Assembly: GCA_036513415.1 (NCBI GenBank)
Contig: DATBZA010000158.1
Coordinates: forward strand, 61,497-125,496
Direction of reading: 5' to 3'
Origin: 40CM-4-68-19 sp036513415
GTDB taxonomy: Bacteria > Myxococcota > Myxococcia > Myxococcales > 40CM-4-68-19
DNA: 64,000 bases
Below, one piece after another: positions 46,719-55,605 of this stretch. Every line of letters begins with the position of its first letter. The stretch's first letter is position 1. Below the pieces are notes generated by a model. The model did no database searches and had not been told where the DNA came from. It saw nothing but the letters and a program-made list of their open reading frames with translations. The position numbers and the translations under genes were made by a program.

Positions 46719-47932
46719 TTCCAGACGCGGCGGTCGTCGATCCGCTTGGCGTTCTCCGGCACAGGACCGGTGTGGACCTCACCGCGCACCTTCACCGCGT
46801 CGCGCAGCGCGTCCGCGACCAGCGCCACGTCCACCGCCGCGCCGGGAGCGAGCTCCAGCACGTACTCGAGGTGGTCCTGGTGGTGGTCGCGGGTGACGAC
46901 AGCCTGGAACCGCGCGATTCCGGGGAATGGCTTGAGCGCCTTGTCGATCTCGGCGCCGCGAATGAACATGCCTTTCACCTTCACCGCGTCGCCCATGCGG
47001 CCCAGCAGTCCGGCCAGCTTGGGGGCGGTGCGGCCGCAGGCGCATCGGGCCGGGGCCGCCATGGCGCCGATGTCGCCGGTGGCGAACCGGAGCAGCGGGT
47101 AGGCCTCGTCGAAGATGGTGGCGACGATCTGACCCGGCTGTCCTGGCGCCGCCGGCGCGCCGGTCTCCAGATCCAACACTTCGAGGATGGACTCTGGATG
47201 TAGATGCATCCCGCCCTTTTCGGGGCACTCGTAGGCCAGCAACCCGAGGTCGGCGGTCCCGTAGCCCTGCAAGAGGCGCACCTTGAAGTCGTTCTCCACC
47301 TCGGCGCGCAGCGATTCGGGCAGCATCTCGGCGGTCACGAACGCCACCTCGGTCTGCAGCGGCGTGCCGAGCTCGCGACCGCGCTTGAGCAGCGCGTAGA
47401 GGAAGCTGGGCGTGCCGAGATATCCGGTGGCGCGCAAGGTGGCGGCGATGCGCACCTGGAGGTCGGTCTGCCCCGTCCCGGCCGGTACCACCACGCAGCC
47501 CAGCGTGCGGGCCGCGGAGTCGAGCATGAATCCCAGCGGGGTCAGGTGGTAGGAGGACGAGTTCAGGACCACGTCGCCCTGCCGGAACCCGGCTGCGGCG
47601 AGGGCCATCCGGAACCGCCAGAAATCGTCGACGTCGCCCTGCGGGTCGAGGATGGGGCCCGGCGAGGAGAAGACGCGGGCCAGCTGCGAGGCCTCGACGG
47701 CGATCAGACCTCCGAAAGGCGGGTCCAAAGCCTGCAGCGCGGGGAGATCGTCCTTGCGGGTGATGGGAATGTCCTCCAGGCGCTCGACCTTCGCCGGCAG
47801 GATGCGGCGGAAGTACGCGGAGCTCGCCCGCGCGTGCGCGACGGTCTCGCGAAGCCTGCGCGCGAGGCGTCCCTCGCGGTCCGCCGCCGTCTCTGCCTCG
47901 ATCACTGGATCGAGGATGCGCCCCGGCCTCAT
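46715..47932 (-). CDS. Phenylacetate-CoA-ligase-like adenylate-forming enzyme (PaaK family)
   Basis: 405 residues. The ATG at 47930-47932 overlaps the livF stop as ATGA; an open frame three codons longer is less likely. PaaK-type features: ARVFSSPGPILDP near 86 (the phosphate loop), YGTADLGLLAYECPEKGGMH near 225 and LLRFATGDI near 280. The C-terminal MFIRGAEIDKALKPFPGIAR and VKVRGEV segments fit. It activates an aromatic or short carboxylic acid to its CoA ester. The substrate is unknown. Confidence 0.85.
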   Translation of the reverse strand: MRPGRILDPVIEAETAADREGRLARRLRETVAHARASSAYFRRILPAKVERLEDIPITRKDDLPALQALDPPFGGLIAVEASQLARVFSSPGPILDPQGDVDDFWRFRMALAAAGFRQGDVVLNSSSYHLTPLGFMLDSAARTLGCVVVPAGTGQTDLQVRIAATLRATGYLGTPSFLYALLKRGRELGTPLQTEVAFVTAEMLPESLRAEVENDFKVRLLQGYGTADLGLLAYECPEKGGMHLHPESILEVLDLETGAPAAPGQPGQIVATIFDEAYPLLRFATGDIGAMAAPARCACGRTAPKLAGLLGRMGDAVKVKGMFIRGAEIDKALKPFPGIARFQAVVTRDHHQDHLEYVLELAPGAAVDVALVADALRDAVKVRGEVHTGPVPENAKRIDDRRVWK

Positions 47933-48726
47933 GACAACCACCGCTTGCGCCGCCGGTACGACTTGACGGCCTTGTAGCTCTTCTTGCCGCCCCCCAGGTA
48001 GAACTCGCGCACGTCTTCGTTGCTCTTCAGCTTCTCCGGCTCGCCGTCGAGCACGATCCGGCCGCTCTCCATGATGTAGCCGAAGTGCGCGATCGAGAGC
48101 GCCACGTTCGCGTTCTGTTCCACCAGCAGCATGGTCGTCTTCTCCTCCTGGTTGATCTTCCCGATGATGCGGAAGATCTCCTGGACCAGGAGCGGCGCGA
48201 GGCCCAGCGAAGGCTCGTCGAGCAGGATCAGCCGCGGCCGCGCCATCAGCGCGCGGCTGATCGCCAGCATCTGCTGCTCGCCGCCGGACAGGTAACCCGC
48301 GATCTGCCTGCGCCGCTCCCGCAGGCGGGGGAAGTAGTCGAAGCAGAGGTCGCGATCCCGCTTGAGCGCCGCCGAGTCGCGCCGCGTATACCCGCCCATG
48401 GTGAGGTTCTCGTCCACGGTCAGGTCCTCGAACACGCGGCGCCCTTCCATCACCTGGAAGATCCCCCGGCGGACGATCTGCTCCGGCTCCAGCGCCTCGA
48501 TGCGCTCGCCGTCCAGCTCGATGGCGCCGTCGGTCACCTCTCCTTCCTCCGCGTGGAGGAGGCCGGAGATGGCCTTCAGCGTCGTGCTCTTGCCGGCGCC
48601 ATTGGAGCCGAGCAGGGCGACGATCTGCCCCTTCGGCACGTCGAGCGACAGCCCCTTGAGCACGAGGATGACGTCGTCGTAGACGACTTCGACGTTCGCG
48701 AGCCGGAGCATGGGTGCAGCGGGCAT
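47929..48726 (-). CDS. livF: Liv-type ABC transporter ATPase (LivF), cluster 2
   Basis: 265 residues, longer than usual LivF because of a basic C-terminal tail (GGGKKSYKAVKSYRRRKRW). Walker A is GSNGAGKST near 39, the signature LSGGEQQMLAISRAL near 146, Walker B RLILLDEPSLGLAP near 164, followed by LVEQNANVAL. It lies 13 bases after the binding-protein gene. Confidence 0.92.
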   Translation of the reverse strand: MPAAPMLRLANVEVVYDDVILVLKGLSLDVPKGQIVALLGSNGAGKSTTLKAISGLLHAEEGEVTDGAIELDGERIEALEPEQIVRRGIFQVMEGRRVFEDLTVDENLTMGGYTRRDSAALKRDRDLCFDYFPRLRERRRQIAGYLSGGEQQMLAISRALMARPRLILLDEPSLGLAPLLVQEIFRIIGKINQEEKTTMLLVEQNANVALSIAHFGYIMESGRIVLDGEPEKLKSNEDVREFYLGGGKKSYKAVKSYRRRKRWLS

Positions 48727-48739
48727 GGCTCCTCGTGCC

Positions 48740-49915
48740 CTACAGGCCCAGCCAGTCCGGGCGCCGGTCCATGTCGTACTTCTTCGCCTTGGTCAGCTTG
48801 CCCTCCTTGATCTGGTAGATGTTCACCGTGGTGGTGGGCCGGTGATCGGACGGCGCGTACGTGACGGGCTCTGTGAGCCCGCCCAGATCGAAGTTCTTGA
48901 AGGTTTCCAGCGCCGCCTTCACTCCCTCGCCGGTGAGCTGGCCGGCCTTGTCGGCGCGCTTGAGCGCCTCGGTCCAGACCAGCGCGTACGTCCAGCCGCG
49001 TACGTAGAAGGTGTCGTGCGTGTCGGCCGGATGGTTCTTCTGGTGGAAGTCGGTGAGCCGCTTCATGCCCGGCACGTTCTCGCCGAAGGGCACGTCCACC
49101 ATGATCCCGGTGACGCCTTCCGCCGCCTCCGCGGCGATCTGCGGAAGCGCCTCGCCGAAGCCGTACGGATTGGAGCCGAACTTCGTGGCAAGCCCCAGCT
49201 TTTTCGCGTCGCGCAGGATGGTGGAGACCCCGGTGGTGGTCACGTTGATGTACGCGTAATCGGCGCCCTTCTGCTTCATGTTCAGGAGCTGGCTGGTGGC
49301 GTCCTGGAACGCGCCCGGCACGATCTCCTCGTCCACCAGGTCGACCCCGTTGTCCTTGCAGAACCGGCGCCCCGCCTCGATGGGACTCTTGCCGTACGCG
49401 TTGTCGCCGTAGAAGAAGGCCACCTTCGGGTTGCGCGACTTGTCCTTCCAGTCCTCCTTCACCCACCGCAGCCAGGCCCGCAACCCGTCGGAGTAGCTCG
49501 GGCCGACGAAGAAGTTGTAGGGCGTCTTCGTGGGGTCGGTGAGCGCGGCGGAGAACGAGGCGGAGATGTACGGGACCTTGTCCTGGTTCACCTGCGCCTT
49601 GAGCCCCTCGGTGTCGCCGGTCCCCCAGCCGTTGATCAGGATGACCTTCTCGTCGCCGGTCATCCGCTTGTAGGCGGCGACGGCTTCCGGGATCTTGTAC
49701 CCGTAGTCCACGTCGACCAGCCGGATCTTCTTGCCGTTGATCCCGCCGTTCTCGTTGGTCCAGGCCACCCCGTCGCGCACGCCCTGGGCATACGGCTTGC
49801 CGACGTCGGAGGTGATGCCGGTGAGGTCGAAGATGCCGCCCACCTTGATCTCCTGCTGCGCCTGCGCCGAACCGGCCAGGCAGAGCGACAAGAGCGCCGA
49901 GAGAATCAGTCTCAT
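48740..49915 (-). CDS. Liv-type ABC transporter substrate-binding protein, cluster 2
   Basis: 391 residues from the ATG at 49913-49915, preceded by AAGGAG. A cleavable signal (ILSALLSLCLAGSAQA) leads to a periplasmic-binding fold I protein: EIKVGGIFDLTGITSDVGKP, NENGGINGKKIRLVDVDYGY, and TFYVRGWTYALVWTEALKRA. Unlike LivJ in cluster 1 it is not a lipoprotein. The subgroup is often found with CoA ligases in transporters thought to take up aromatic or aliphatic acids; ligand not identified. Confidence 0.9.
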   Translation of the reverse strand: MRLILSALLSLCLAGSAQAQQEIKVGGIFDLTGITSDVGKPYAQGVRDGVAWTNENGGINGKKIRLVDVDYGYKIPEAVAAYKRMTGDEKVILINGWGTGDTEGLKAQVNQDKVPYISASFSAALTDPTKTPYNFFVGPSYSDGLRAWLRWVKEDWKDKSRNPKVAFFYGDNAYGKSPIEAGRRFCKDNGVDLVDEEIVPGAFQDATSQLLNMKQKGADYAYINVTTTGVSTILRDAKKLGLATKFGSNPYGFGEALPQIAAEAAEGVTGIMVDVPFGENVPGMKRLTDFHQKNHPADTHDTFYVRGWTYALVWTEALKRADKAGQLTGEGVKAALETFKNFDLGGLTEPVTYAPSDHRPTTTVNIYQIKEGKLTKAKKYDMDRRPDWLGL

Positions 49916-49929
49916 GTTGTTTTTCTCCT

Positions 49930-50970
49930 TCAGTACGAGAACGGATACAGCCGGAACCAGTTGCGGATCCGCCGCCAGAGGTCCGCGAGCCCGTCGGGTT
50001 CGAAGACCAGGAAGAGCACGATGGTGAGGCCGAACACGCCGACCTTGAGCGGCGTGAAGAGCTGCACGAGGTGCGGGAAGCTGCCGGACAGGGCGCTGGT
50101 CCCCAGGCGCAGGATCTCGGGGAGCAGGGTGAGGAAGATGGCACCCAGGATCGAGCCGAGCACGCTGCCGAGCCCCCCGATGATGATCATGCCCAGATAA
50201 TCGATGGCGAGGGCCAGGGGAAAGTTCTCGGGGCTGATGATCCGCGCCTGGTAGGCGAGCAGGGAGCCCGCCACGCCGACGTAGAACGAGCTGACCGCGA
50301 ACGAGAGCAGCTTGTGGCGGAACACCTCGACGCCCATCACCTCCGCCGAGATGTCCTGGTCGCGGATGGCGATGAACGCCTTCCCGACCCGGGTCCGGAA
50401 CAGGTTCCGGGCGAAGTAGAGGAGGCCGACGCAGATGGGAACGGTGAGGAAGAAGAGCCGGCGGTCGTCGGCGAAGCTGGCTCCGAACACGCTGGGCGCG
50501 GGAACGCTGATGCCGGCCACGCCGCCGGTGACCGCTTCCCAGTGGGAGGCCGCGAACTCGACGATGAAGTGGGCGGCCAGCGTCGCCATCGCCAGGTAGA
50601 GGCCCTTCAGGCGGAGCGAAGGGATCCCGAACACCATGCCGGCGAGAGCGGCGACGACCCCCGACGCCGGACATGCCACCAGGAAAGGGACGCCGTGGTT
50701 GGCGAGGAAAGCGGTGGTGTACCCGCCTACCGCCAGGAACGCGGCGTTCCCGAGCGAGATCTGGCCAGTGTAGCCGGTGAGGATGTTGAGCCCTGTCGCC
50801 GCGATCACCGCGATGGCCGCGCGGTTGGCCACGTCCAGCCAGTAGGAGGTGCCGGCGAAGGGGATGGCGAAGAGCGCGACGATGAACACCGCGAGGGCGC
50901 GCCGCGCGCGGCGCGTCTCGAAGAGGGCCATGTCGCTGGCGTAGGTGGTGTGGAATTCGCCGGAGAGCAT
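49930..50970 (-). CDS. livM: Liv-type ABC transporter permease (LivM), cluster 2
   Basis: 346 residues with about ten hydrophobic segments. ATGLNILTGYTGQISLGNAA near residue 57 and PSLRLKGLYLAMATLAAHFI near 120 are the LivM signature; IIGGLGSVLGSILGAIFL follows near 265. A separate protein here, in contrast to the fused LivM of cluster 1. It pairs with the LivH gene three bases upstream. Confidence 0.93.
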   Translation of the reverse strand: MLSGEFHTTYASDMALFETRRARRALAVFIVALFAIPFAGTSYWLDVANRAAIAVIAATGLNILTGYTGQISLGNAAFLAVGGYTTAFLANHGVPFLVACPASGVVAALAGMVFGIPSLRLKGLYLAMATLAAHFIVEFAASHWEAVTGGVAGISVPAPSVFGASFADDRRLFFLTVPICVGLLYFARNLFRTRVGKAFIAIRDQDISAEVMGVEVFRHKLLSFAVSSFYVGVAGSLLAYQARIISPENFPLALAIDYLGMIIIGGLGSVLGSILGAIFLTLLPEILRLGTSALSGSFPHLVQLFTPLKVGVFGLTIVLFLVFEPDGLADLWRRIRNWFRLYPFSY

Positions 50971-50973
50971 GGT

Positions 50974-51861
50974 TCATACCCGCTCGATGCGGACCCTGCC
51001 GAACAGGCCGTAGGGCCGGACCATCAGGATCAGCACCAGCGCCACGAACGGCGCAACCTCCTTCACGCCCCCTCCGAAGACGGGGTCGAGGTAGCCGCCG
51101 GCCAGGTTCTCCAGAACTCCGACCAGGAGACCCCCGAGGATCGCGCCGCCGATGCTATCCAGGCCGCCGACGATCACCACCGGCAGGACCTTGAGTCCCA
51201 GGATGGCGAGCGAGCCGTCCACCCCGCCCCGCATGGTGGCGAGCAAGATGCCGCCCGCTGCGGAGACCACCGCCGCGATGCTCCAGGAGAGCGCGAAGAT
51301 GCGCCGCACCGAGATGCCCATCGACAGGGCGACCTGCTGCGAGGCCGCAGTGGCCCGCATGGCGATGCCGGGGCGCGCGTACTTGAAGAACAGCGTCAGC
51401 GCGACCAGCAGCACGGCCACCGAGGCGGCGCTGTACAGGTAGCCGCGCGCGACCGGCAGCGGGCCGAGCTGCACCGGATCGAGGGAGAACACGGCCGGCA
51501 CCGGCCGGGTGTCGGTGCCCCAGATTCCCTGCACGATGGCGCGCAGCACGCTCGAGAGACCCAAGGTGACCATGATGACGGAGATGATCGGCTCGCCGAT
51601 CAGCGGCCGCAGGATGACGCGCTCGAGCACGAGCCCCAGCAGGGTGGCGAAGGCGAAGGTGAGGAGCAGGGCCGGCAAAGTGGGAACGTGCGCCTGCGCC
51701 ACGATGGCGAGGAACACGTAGGCGCCGAGCAGGAGGAATTCGCCCTGCGCGAAGTTGATGATGCCGCTCGACTTGAAGATGATCACGAAGCCCAGGGCGA
51801 CGAGCGAATAGATGGCTCCCACCACCAGGCCGTTGATCACCAGCTGCAGGAAGAACTCCAT
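50974..51861 (-). CDS. livH: Liv-type ABC transporter permease (LivH), cluster 2
   Basis: 295 residues, about eight hydrophobic segments. IYSLVALGFVIIFKSSGIIN near residue 17 followed by FAQGEFLLLGAYVF, and VVIVGGLDSIGGAILGGLLV near 225, identify LivH. The ATG abuts the stop of the upstream acyl-CoA ligase gene. Confidence 0.93.
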   Translation of the reverse strand: MEFFLQLVINGLVVGAIYSLVALGFVIIFKSSGIINFAQGEFLLLGAYVFLAIVAQAHVPTLPALLLTFAFATLLGLVLERVILRPLIGEPIISVIMVTLGLSSVLRAIVQGIWGTDTRPVPAVFSLDPVQLGPLPVARGYLYSAASVAVLLVALTLFFKYARPGIAMRATAASQQVALSMGISVRRIFALSWSIAAVVSAAGGILLATMRGGVDGSLAILGLKVLPVVIVGGLDSIGGAILGGLLVGVLENLAGGYLDPVFGGGVKEVAPFVALVLILMVRPYGLFGRVRIERV

Positions 51862-53760
51862 CTACGCGGCTCCCATCTCGCGCACCGCGAGGTTCGCCTG
51901 GATCCGAGCTGTCCTGCCGTCCTGGTAGCGGATGGTGGTGTCCACGGCGATCTTCTGCTCATCGCCGTAGAGGCCGGCGATGATCCCGGCGTAGCGCTCC
52001 TCGACGAAGGAGCGGCGCACCTTGCGGGTGCGGGTCAGCTCCTCGTCGTCGGCGTCCAGCTCCTTGTAGAGGAGGACGAACTTGCGGATCTTCGCGGCGT
52101 CCGGGAGCGTCTGGTTGACGCGGTCGATCTCCCTCTGCAACAGGTCATAGACCCGGGGCTTGGCGGAGAGATCGGTGTAGGTCGTGTAGGAGATCTTCTG
52201 CTTCTCGGCCCACTTCCCCACGATGCCCTGGTCGATGCACACCAGCGCGCCCAGGTACGGTTTGTCCTGGCCGATGACCACCGCTTCCTTGACGTAGGGC
52301 GAGAACTTGAGCCGGTTCTCGATGAACTGCGGCGAGAACTGCGTTCCGTCAGCCAGACGGAGCACGTCCTTGAGCCGGTCGATGACCACCAGCTGGCCGT
52401 TTTCCAGGTAGCCCGCGTCTCCCGAGTGCAGCCAGCCGTCCGTCAGCGTCGCCCGCGTCGCCTCGTCGTTCTTGTAGTAGCCGACGAACACCGCCGGGCT
52501 GCGCGAGAGGATCTCGCCGCGCTCGCTGGTCCGCACCTCCGTCCCCGGGATCGGCTCGCCCACGGTGTGGAACCTGATCCGCTCGTCGCGGTGGATGCAG
52601 GAGATTCCGCTGATCTCCGTCTGGCCGTAGATCTGCTTGAGCCGCACGCCCATGGCGTGGAAGAAGCGGAACACGTCCGGCCCCAGCGCGGCGCCGCCGG
52701 TAGTCGCACTGCGCAGGTTGAGGAGCCCGAGCCGGTCCTTCAAGGGACGGAACAGCAGCCAGTCGGCGATGAAATAGAGGACCTTCCAGACGACTGGCAC
52801 GGGCCGTTGCTCGAGGCGCAGGTCCGCCACCTTCCTTCCCACCGGCATCAATCGCTCGTACAGGAACCGCTTGAGCGGCGTGGTGTCCATGATCTTCACT
52901 TGCACCGTCGAGTGCAGTCCTTCCCAGATGCGGGGCGGCGCGAACATCACGTTGGGCCCGATCTCGCGGATGTCGTGCAGGGCCGTCTCCGGTTCCTCCG
53001 GGAAGTTGATGGTGAACCCGATGGCCAGCGCGGTAGCCACCGACATCATCTGCTCACCGATCCAGGCGAGCGGCAGGAAGGAGACGAACTCGTCAGTGGG
53101 CCGCCGCGGATCCACCTGGTGCAGGCTCATCGCCATGGTCAACAAGTTCGCGAAGGTGAGCATGGCCCCCTTGGGCGAGCCGGTGGTGCCGGAGGTGTAG
53201 CAGATCATCGCCAGGTCGCCGCCCTTTCCCTGGGCCACGTTCTGGGCGAACAGCTCCGGGCGCTGCGCGTGAAGCTCGCGCCCGCGCCGTTCCACCTCCT
53301 CGAACGAGATCAGCTTGTCGTGACTGTACCGGCGCAGCCCGCGCGGGTCGGAATAGACGAGGTGCGTGATCTTGGGAAGCTGCTCGATCATGCCCAGGAT
53401 CTTGTCGACCTGCTCCTGGTCTTCGGCGATCACGAACTTCGCGTCGCAGTGATCGATCACGTACAGCACTTCGGTGAGGCCCGAGTCCTGATAGACGCCG
53501 ACGGATGCCGCACCCGCGGACTGGGCGGCCAGCTCCGCGATCACCCACTCCGGGCGGTTGTCGCCGATGATCGCGACCGTTCCGCCCCGCTGGAGCCCGA
53601 GAGCGACCAGCCCGAGCGAGAACTCGCGCACGCGCTCGCCGTAGCGGCGCCAGCCGGTCTCGCGCCAGATCCCGAGGTCCTTCTCCCGCAGCGCCGCGCG
53701 GTCGCCGAGGCGCTCCGCGTTCTGCAGCAGGAGCTTGGGAAAGGTGTCGCTCGGGCTCAT
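51862..53760 (-). CDS. Long-chain acyl-CoA synthetase-like AMP-binding ligase
   Basis: 632 residues. AMP-binding signature YTSGTTGSPKGAM near 192, gate region YGQTEISGIS near 379, hinge LHSGDAGYLENGQLVVIDR near 454 and LADGTQFSPQFIEN near 478 as in eukaryote-like long-chain synthetases. It makes CoA esters through acyl-adenylate. It sits between livG and livH of one operon, so import and activation of a carboxylic acid are probably linked. Its start overlaps livG by 4 bases. Confidence 0.88.
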   Translation of the reverse strand: MSPSDTFPKLLLQNAERLGDRAALREKDLGIWRETGWRRYGERVREFSLGLVALGLQRGGTVAIIGDNRPEWVIAELAAQSAGAASVGVYQDSGLTEVLYVIDHCDAKFVIAEDQEQVDKILGMIEQLPKITHLVYSDPRGLRRYSHDKLISFEEVERRGRELHAQRPELFAQNVAQGKGGDLAMICYTSGTTGSPKGAMLTFANLLTMAMSLHQVDPRRPTDEFVSFLPLAWIGEQMMSVATALAIGFTINFPEEPETALHDIREIGPNVMFAPPRIWEGLHSTVQVKIMDTTPLKRFLYERLMPVGRKVADLRLEQRPVPVVWKVLYFIADWLLFRPLKDRLGLLNLRSATTGGAALGPDVFRFFHAMGVRLKQIYGQTEISGISCIHRDERIRFHTVGEPIPGTEVRTSERGEILSRSPAVFVGYYKNDEATRATLTDGWLHSGDAGYLENGQLVVIDRLKDVLRLADGTQFSPQFIENRLKFSPYVKEAVVIGQDKPYLGALVCIDQGIVGKWAEKQKISYTTYTDLSAKPRVYDLLQREIDRVNQTLPDAAKIRKFVLLYKELDADDEELTRTRKVRRSFVEERYAGIIAGLYGDEQKIAVDTTIRYQDGRTARIQANLAVREMGAA

Positions 53761-54530
53761 GCCGCATGGCCCCCCAGGTACGCGGCCTGGACTTCGGGGC
53801 TGCGCTGGACGTCCTCAGGGGCCCCCTCGGCGATCTTCTGGCCGAAGTTCAGCACCACTACCCGGTGCGAGAGGTCCATCACCACGCCCATGTCGTGCTC
53901 GATCATGAGCACGGTGGTGCCCCGCTCCTCGTTGATGTCGAGGATGTACCGGGCCATGTCCTCTTTCTCCTCGGCGTTCATGCCGGCCATCGGCTCGTCG
54001 AGGAGCAACAGGCGCGGATCGAGCGCGAGGGCGCGCCCCAGCTCGACGCGCTTCTGCAGGCCGTACGCGAGCGTGTGCACGACCTGCTTGCGCCAGGGCT
54101 GGATCTCGAGGAAGTCGATGATCTCCTCCACCCGCTCCCGCTCGCGGATCTCTTCCTTCCGCCCCCGCCCCCAGTACACGCCGCCCGCGATGGTGCCGGT
54201 CTTCTGGTGCACGTGGCGCCCGATCAGGAGGTTGTCGAGCACCGTCATCCCCCGGAACAGCGCGATGTTCTGGAAGGTCCGCGCGATGCCCAGCCGCGTC
54301 CGGGCGGCGGGACCGAGGCGGGTGACGTCCTGCCCGTCGAAGACGATGCGGCCTTGCTGCGGGTGATAGACGCCGCTGACGCAGTTCAGGAGGCTGGTCT
54401 TGCCGGCGCCGTTCGGACCGATGATGGCGTTCAGGGCTGAATTCTCGACCGAGAAGCTGACGTCCTGCAGGGCGGTGACGCCACCGAAGCGCAGCATGAG
54501 GCGCGAAATGTCGAGGATGGGGCCGGACAT
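53757..54530 (-). CDS. livG: Liv-type ABC transporter ATPase (LivG), cluster 2
   Basis: 257 residues from the ATG at 54528-54530; upstream in-frame sequence is not protein-like. Walker A GPNGAGKTS near residue 36, LGIARTFQNIALFRGMTVLD near 77 (LivG/LptB-like), signature variant LAYGLQKRVELGRALALDPR near 145, Walker B LLLLDEP and LMIEHDMGVVMDL. First gene of the eight-gene minus-strand unit that ends with the Asp hydrolase. A small CTGTACAG palindrome lies in the 119 bases upstream. Confidence 0.92.
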   Translation of the reverse strand: MSGPILDISRLMLRFGGVTALQDVSFSVENSALNAIIGPNGAGKTSLLNCVSGVYHPQQGRIVFDGQDVTRLGPAARTRLGIARTFQNIALFRGMTVLDNLLIGRHVHQKTGTIAGGVYWGRGRKEEIRERERVEEIIDFLEIQPWRKQVVHTLAYGLQKRVELGRALALDPRLLLLDEPMAGMNAEEKEDMARYILDINEERGTTVLMIEHDMGVVMDLSHRVVVLNFGQKIAEGAPEDVQRSPEVQAAYLGGHAA

Positions 54531-54649
54531 CCGACGGAAGACTACATGTTTGCTGTACAGAGGGGAAACCGCGCCCGGATCCCCGAAGCGCGAAAGCGCG
54601 AGCCCCTCGCCGGGACTCGCGCCTCCCTTCAGCGCAGGGTTTCGAAACG

Positions 54650-55183
54650 CTACTTCTTCGGTTCGGGCGCGACCTGCTGGTCCGGAGCTGCCGGCGCGCC
54701 CGGCGTCGCTCCCGGCGCCGGCGCCTGCTGCGCCTCCTGCTTGATGCTCTCGGTCATCATCCCGATGGTCCATCCCGAGGACGAATCCCGGATCGCATCC
54801 AGCGCTTTCACCGCCCTGACGTACTTCGCCTTGTCATCCGCATCGAAGAAGATGACGGGCGGCCCCTGCGTCGCTTCCTTGCTCTTCGCCACCCGGAAGT
54901 ACGCCCTGAGCCTGTCCTGCGCCGTGGCGTCGGTGAGCGTCTCGTTGTTCAGGTGCCAGATCCCGGACTCGTCCACCTTGAAGACTACCTGCGTCAGGTC
55001 CGGCGGCGGAGGCTCGTTCAGCATCTCCGGCGGGGTCTCCTCCGGGACGCGGACGCCGATCTCCTTCTCCATCAACGGCGTGAGGACCATGAAGATGATC
55101 AGGAGCACCAGCACCACGTCGACCAGCGGCGTGATGTTGATGTCCGAGCGAGGGCCCTTGGTGACGCCGACGGCCATTGCCAT
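54650..55183 (-). CDS. ExbD/TolR-family proton-channel subunit, second copy
   Basis: 177 residues. One N-terminal membrane helix follows GPRSDINITPLVDVVLVLLI, with the functional Asp in PLVDVV near residue 22. The periplasmic domain carries DLTQVVFKVDESGIWHLNN and VIFFDADDKAKYVRAVKALD. After about residue 150 it has a Pro/Ala/Gly-rich tail not found in typical ExbD. Two bases separate it from the first exbD. It probably forms a mixed complex with the ExbB protein encoded upstream. Confidence 0.9.
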   Translation of the reverse strand: MAMAVGVTKGPRSDINITPLVDVVLVLLIIFMVLTPLMEKEIGVRVPEETPPEMLNEPPPPDLTQVVFKVDESGIWHLNNETLTDATAQDRLRAYFRVAKSKEATQGPPVIFFDADDKAKYVRAVKALDAIRDSSSGWTIGMMTESIKQEAQQAPAPGATPGAPAAPDQQVAPEPKK

Positions 55184-55185
55184 CG

Positions 55186-55602
55186 CTACTGCGCCCCCTT
55201 CAGCTCTTCGGCTGCGAGCGAGACGCCCTTGAGCTTCGCCTTGGAAGCCCAGTCGAGCACCGGCCGGACCTTGCCGTACTCGACGTCGGTATCTGCCTTG
55301 ATCATCACCCGCTTGCCCGCCTCCGCCGCGCCCCTCATGGCGGCGACGACTTCCTCCTGCTTCGCGGGCGTCTTGTCCTGCTCGATGTAGACGCTGCCGT
55401 CCCTGGTCACGCTGATGAACGCGGGCTCCGCGCCCTGGCCGGCCACGGCGTGCTTCGCCTTCGGCAGCTCCACGCTCTTGCCGCGCTGGAGCATGGGCGT
55501 CACCACCATGAAGATGATGAGCAGCACCAGGACCACATCGACGAGCGGCGTGATGTTGATGTCGGAGCGAACTCCGCTCTTTGCGCCGACGTCCATTCCC
55601 AT
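55186..55602 (-). CDS. exbD: ExbD/TolR-family proton-channel subunit, first copy
   Basis: 138 residues, standard ExbD length: GVRSDINITPLVDVVLVLLI with the channel Asp, one helix, then a small periplasmic domain (KRVMIKADTDVEYGKVRPVL). It follows the exbB gene after 3 bases. Either TonB energising or a TolQR-like motor is possible. Confidence 0.93.
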   Translation of the reverse strand: MGMDVGAKSGVRSDINITPLVDVVLVLLIIFMVVTPMLQRGKSVELPKAKHAVAGQGAEPAFISVTRDGSVYIEQDKTPAKQEEVVAAMRGAAEAGKRVMIKADTDVEYGKVRPVLDWASKAKLKGVSLAAEELKGAQ

Positions 55603-55605
55603 GGC

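Noticed and set aside
50071..54366. Uninterrupted plus-strand frame of more than 1400 codons opposite the second Liv operon
   Set aside because: The translation is rich in Arg, Asp, Glu and His with no domain, while the minus strand carries six clear genes. It is a GC-driven shadow.
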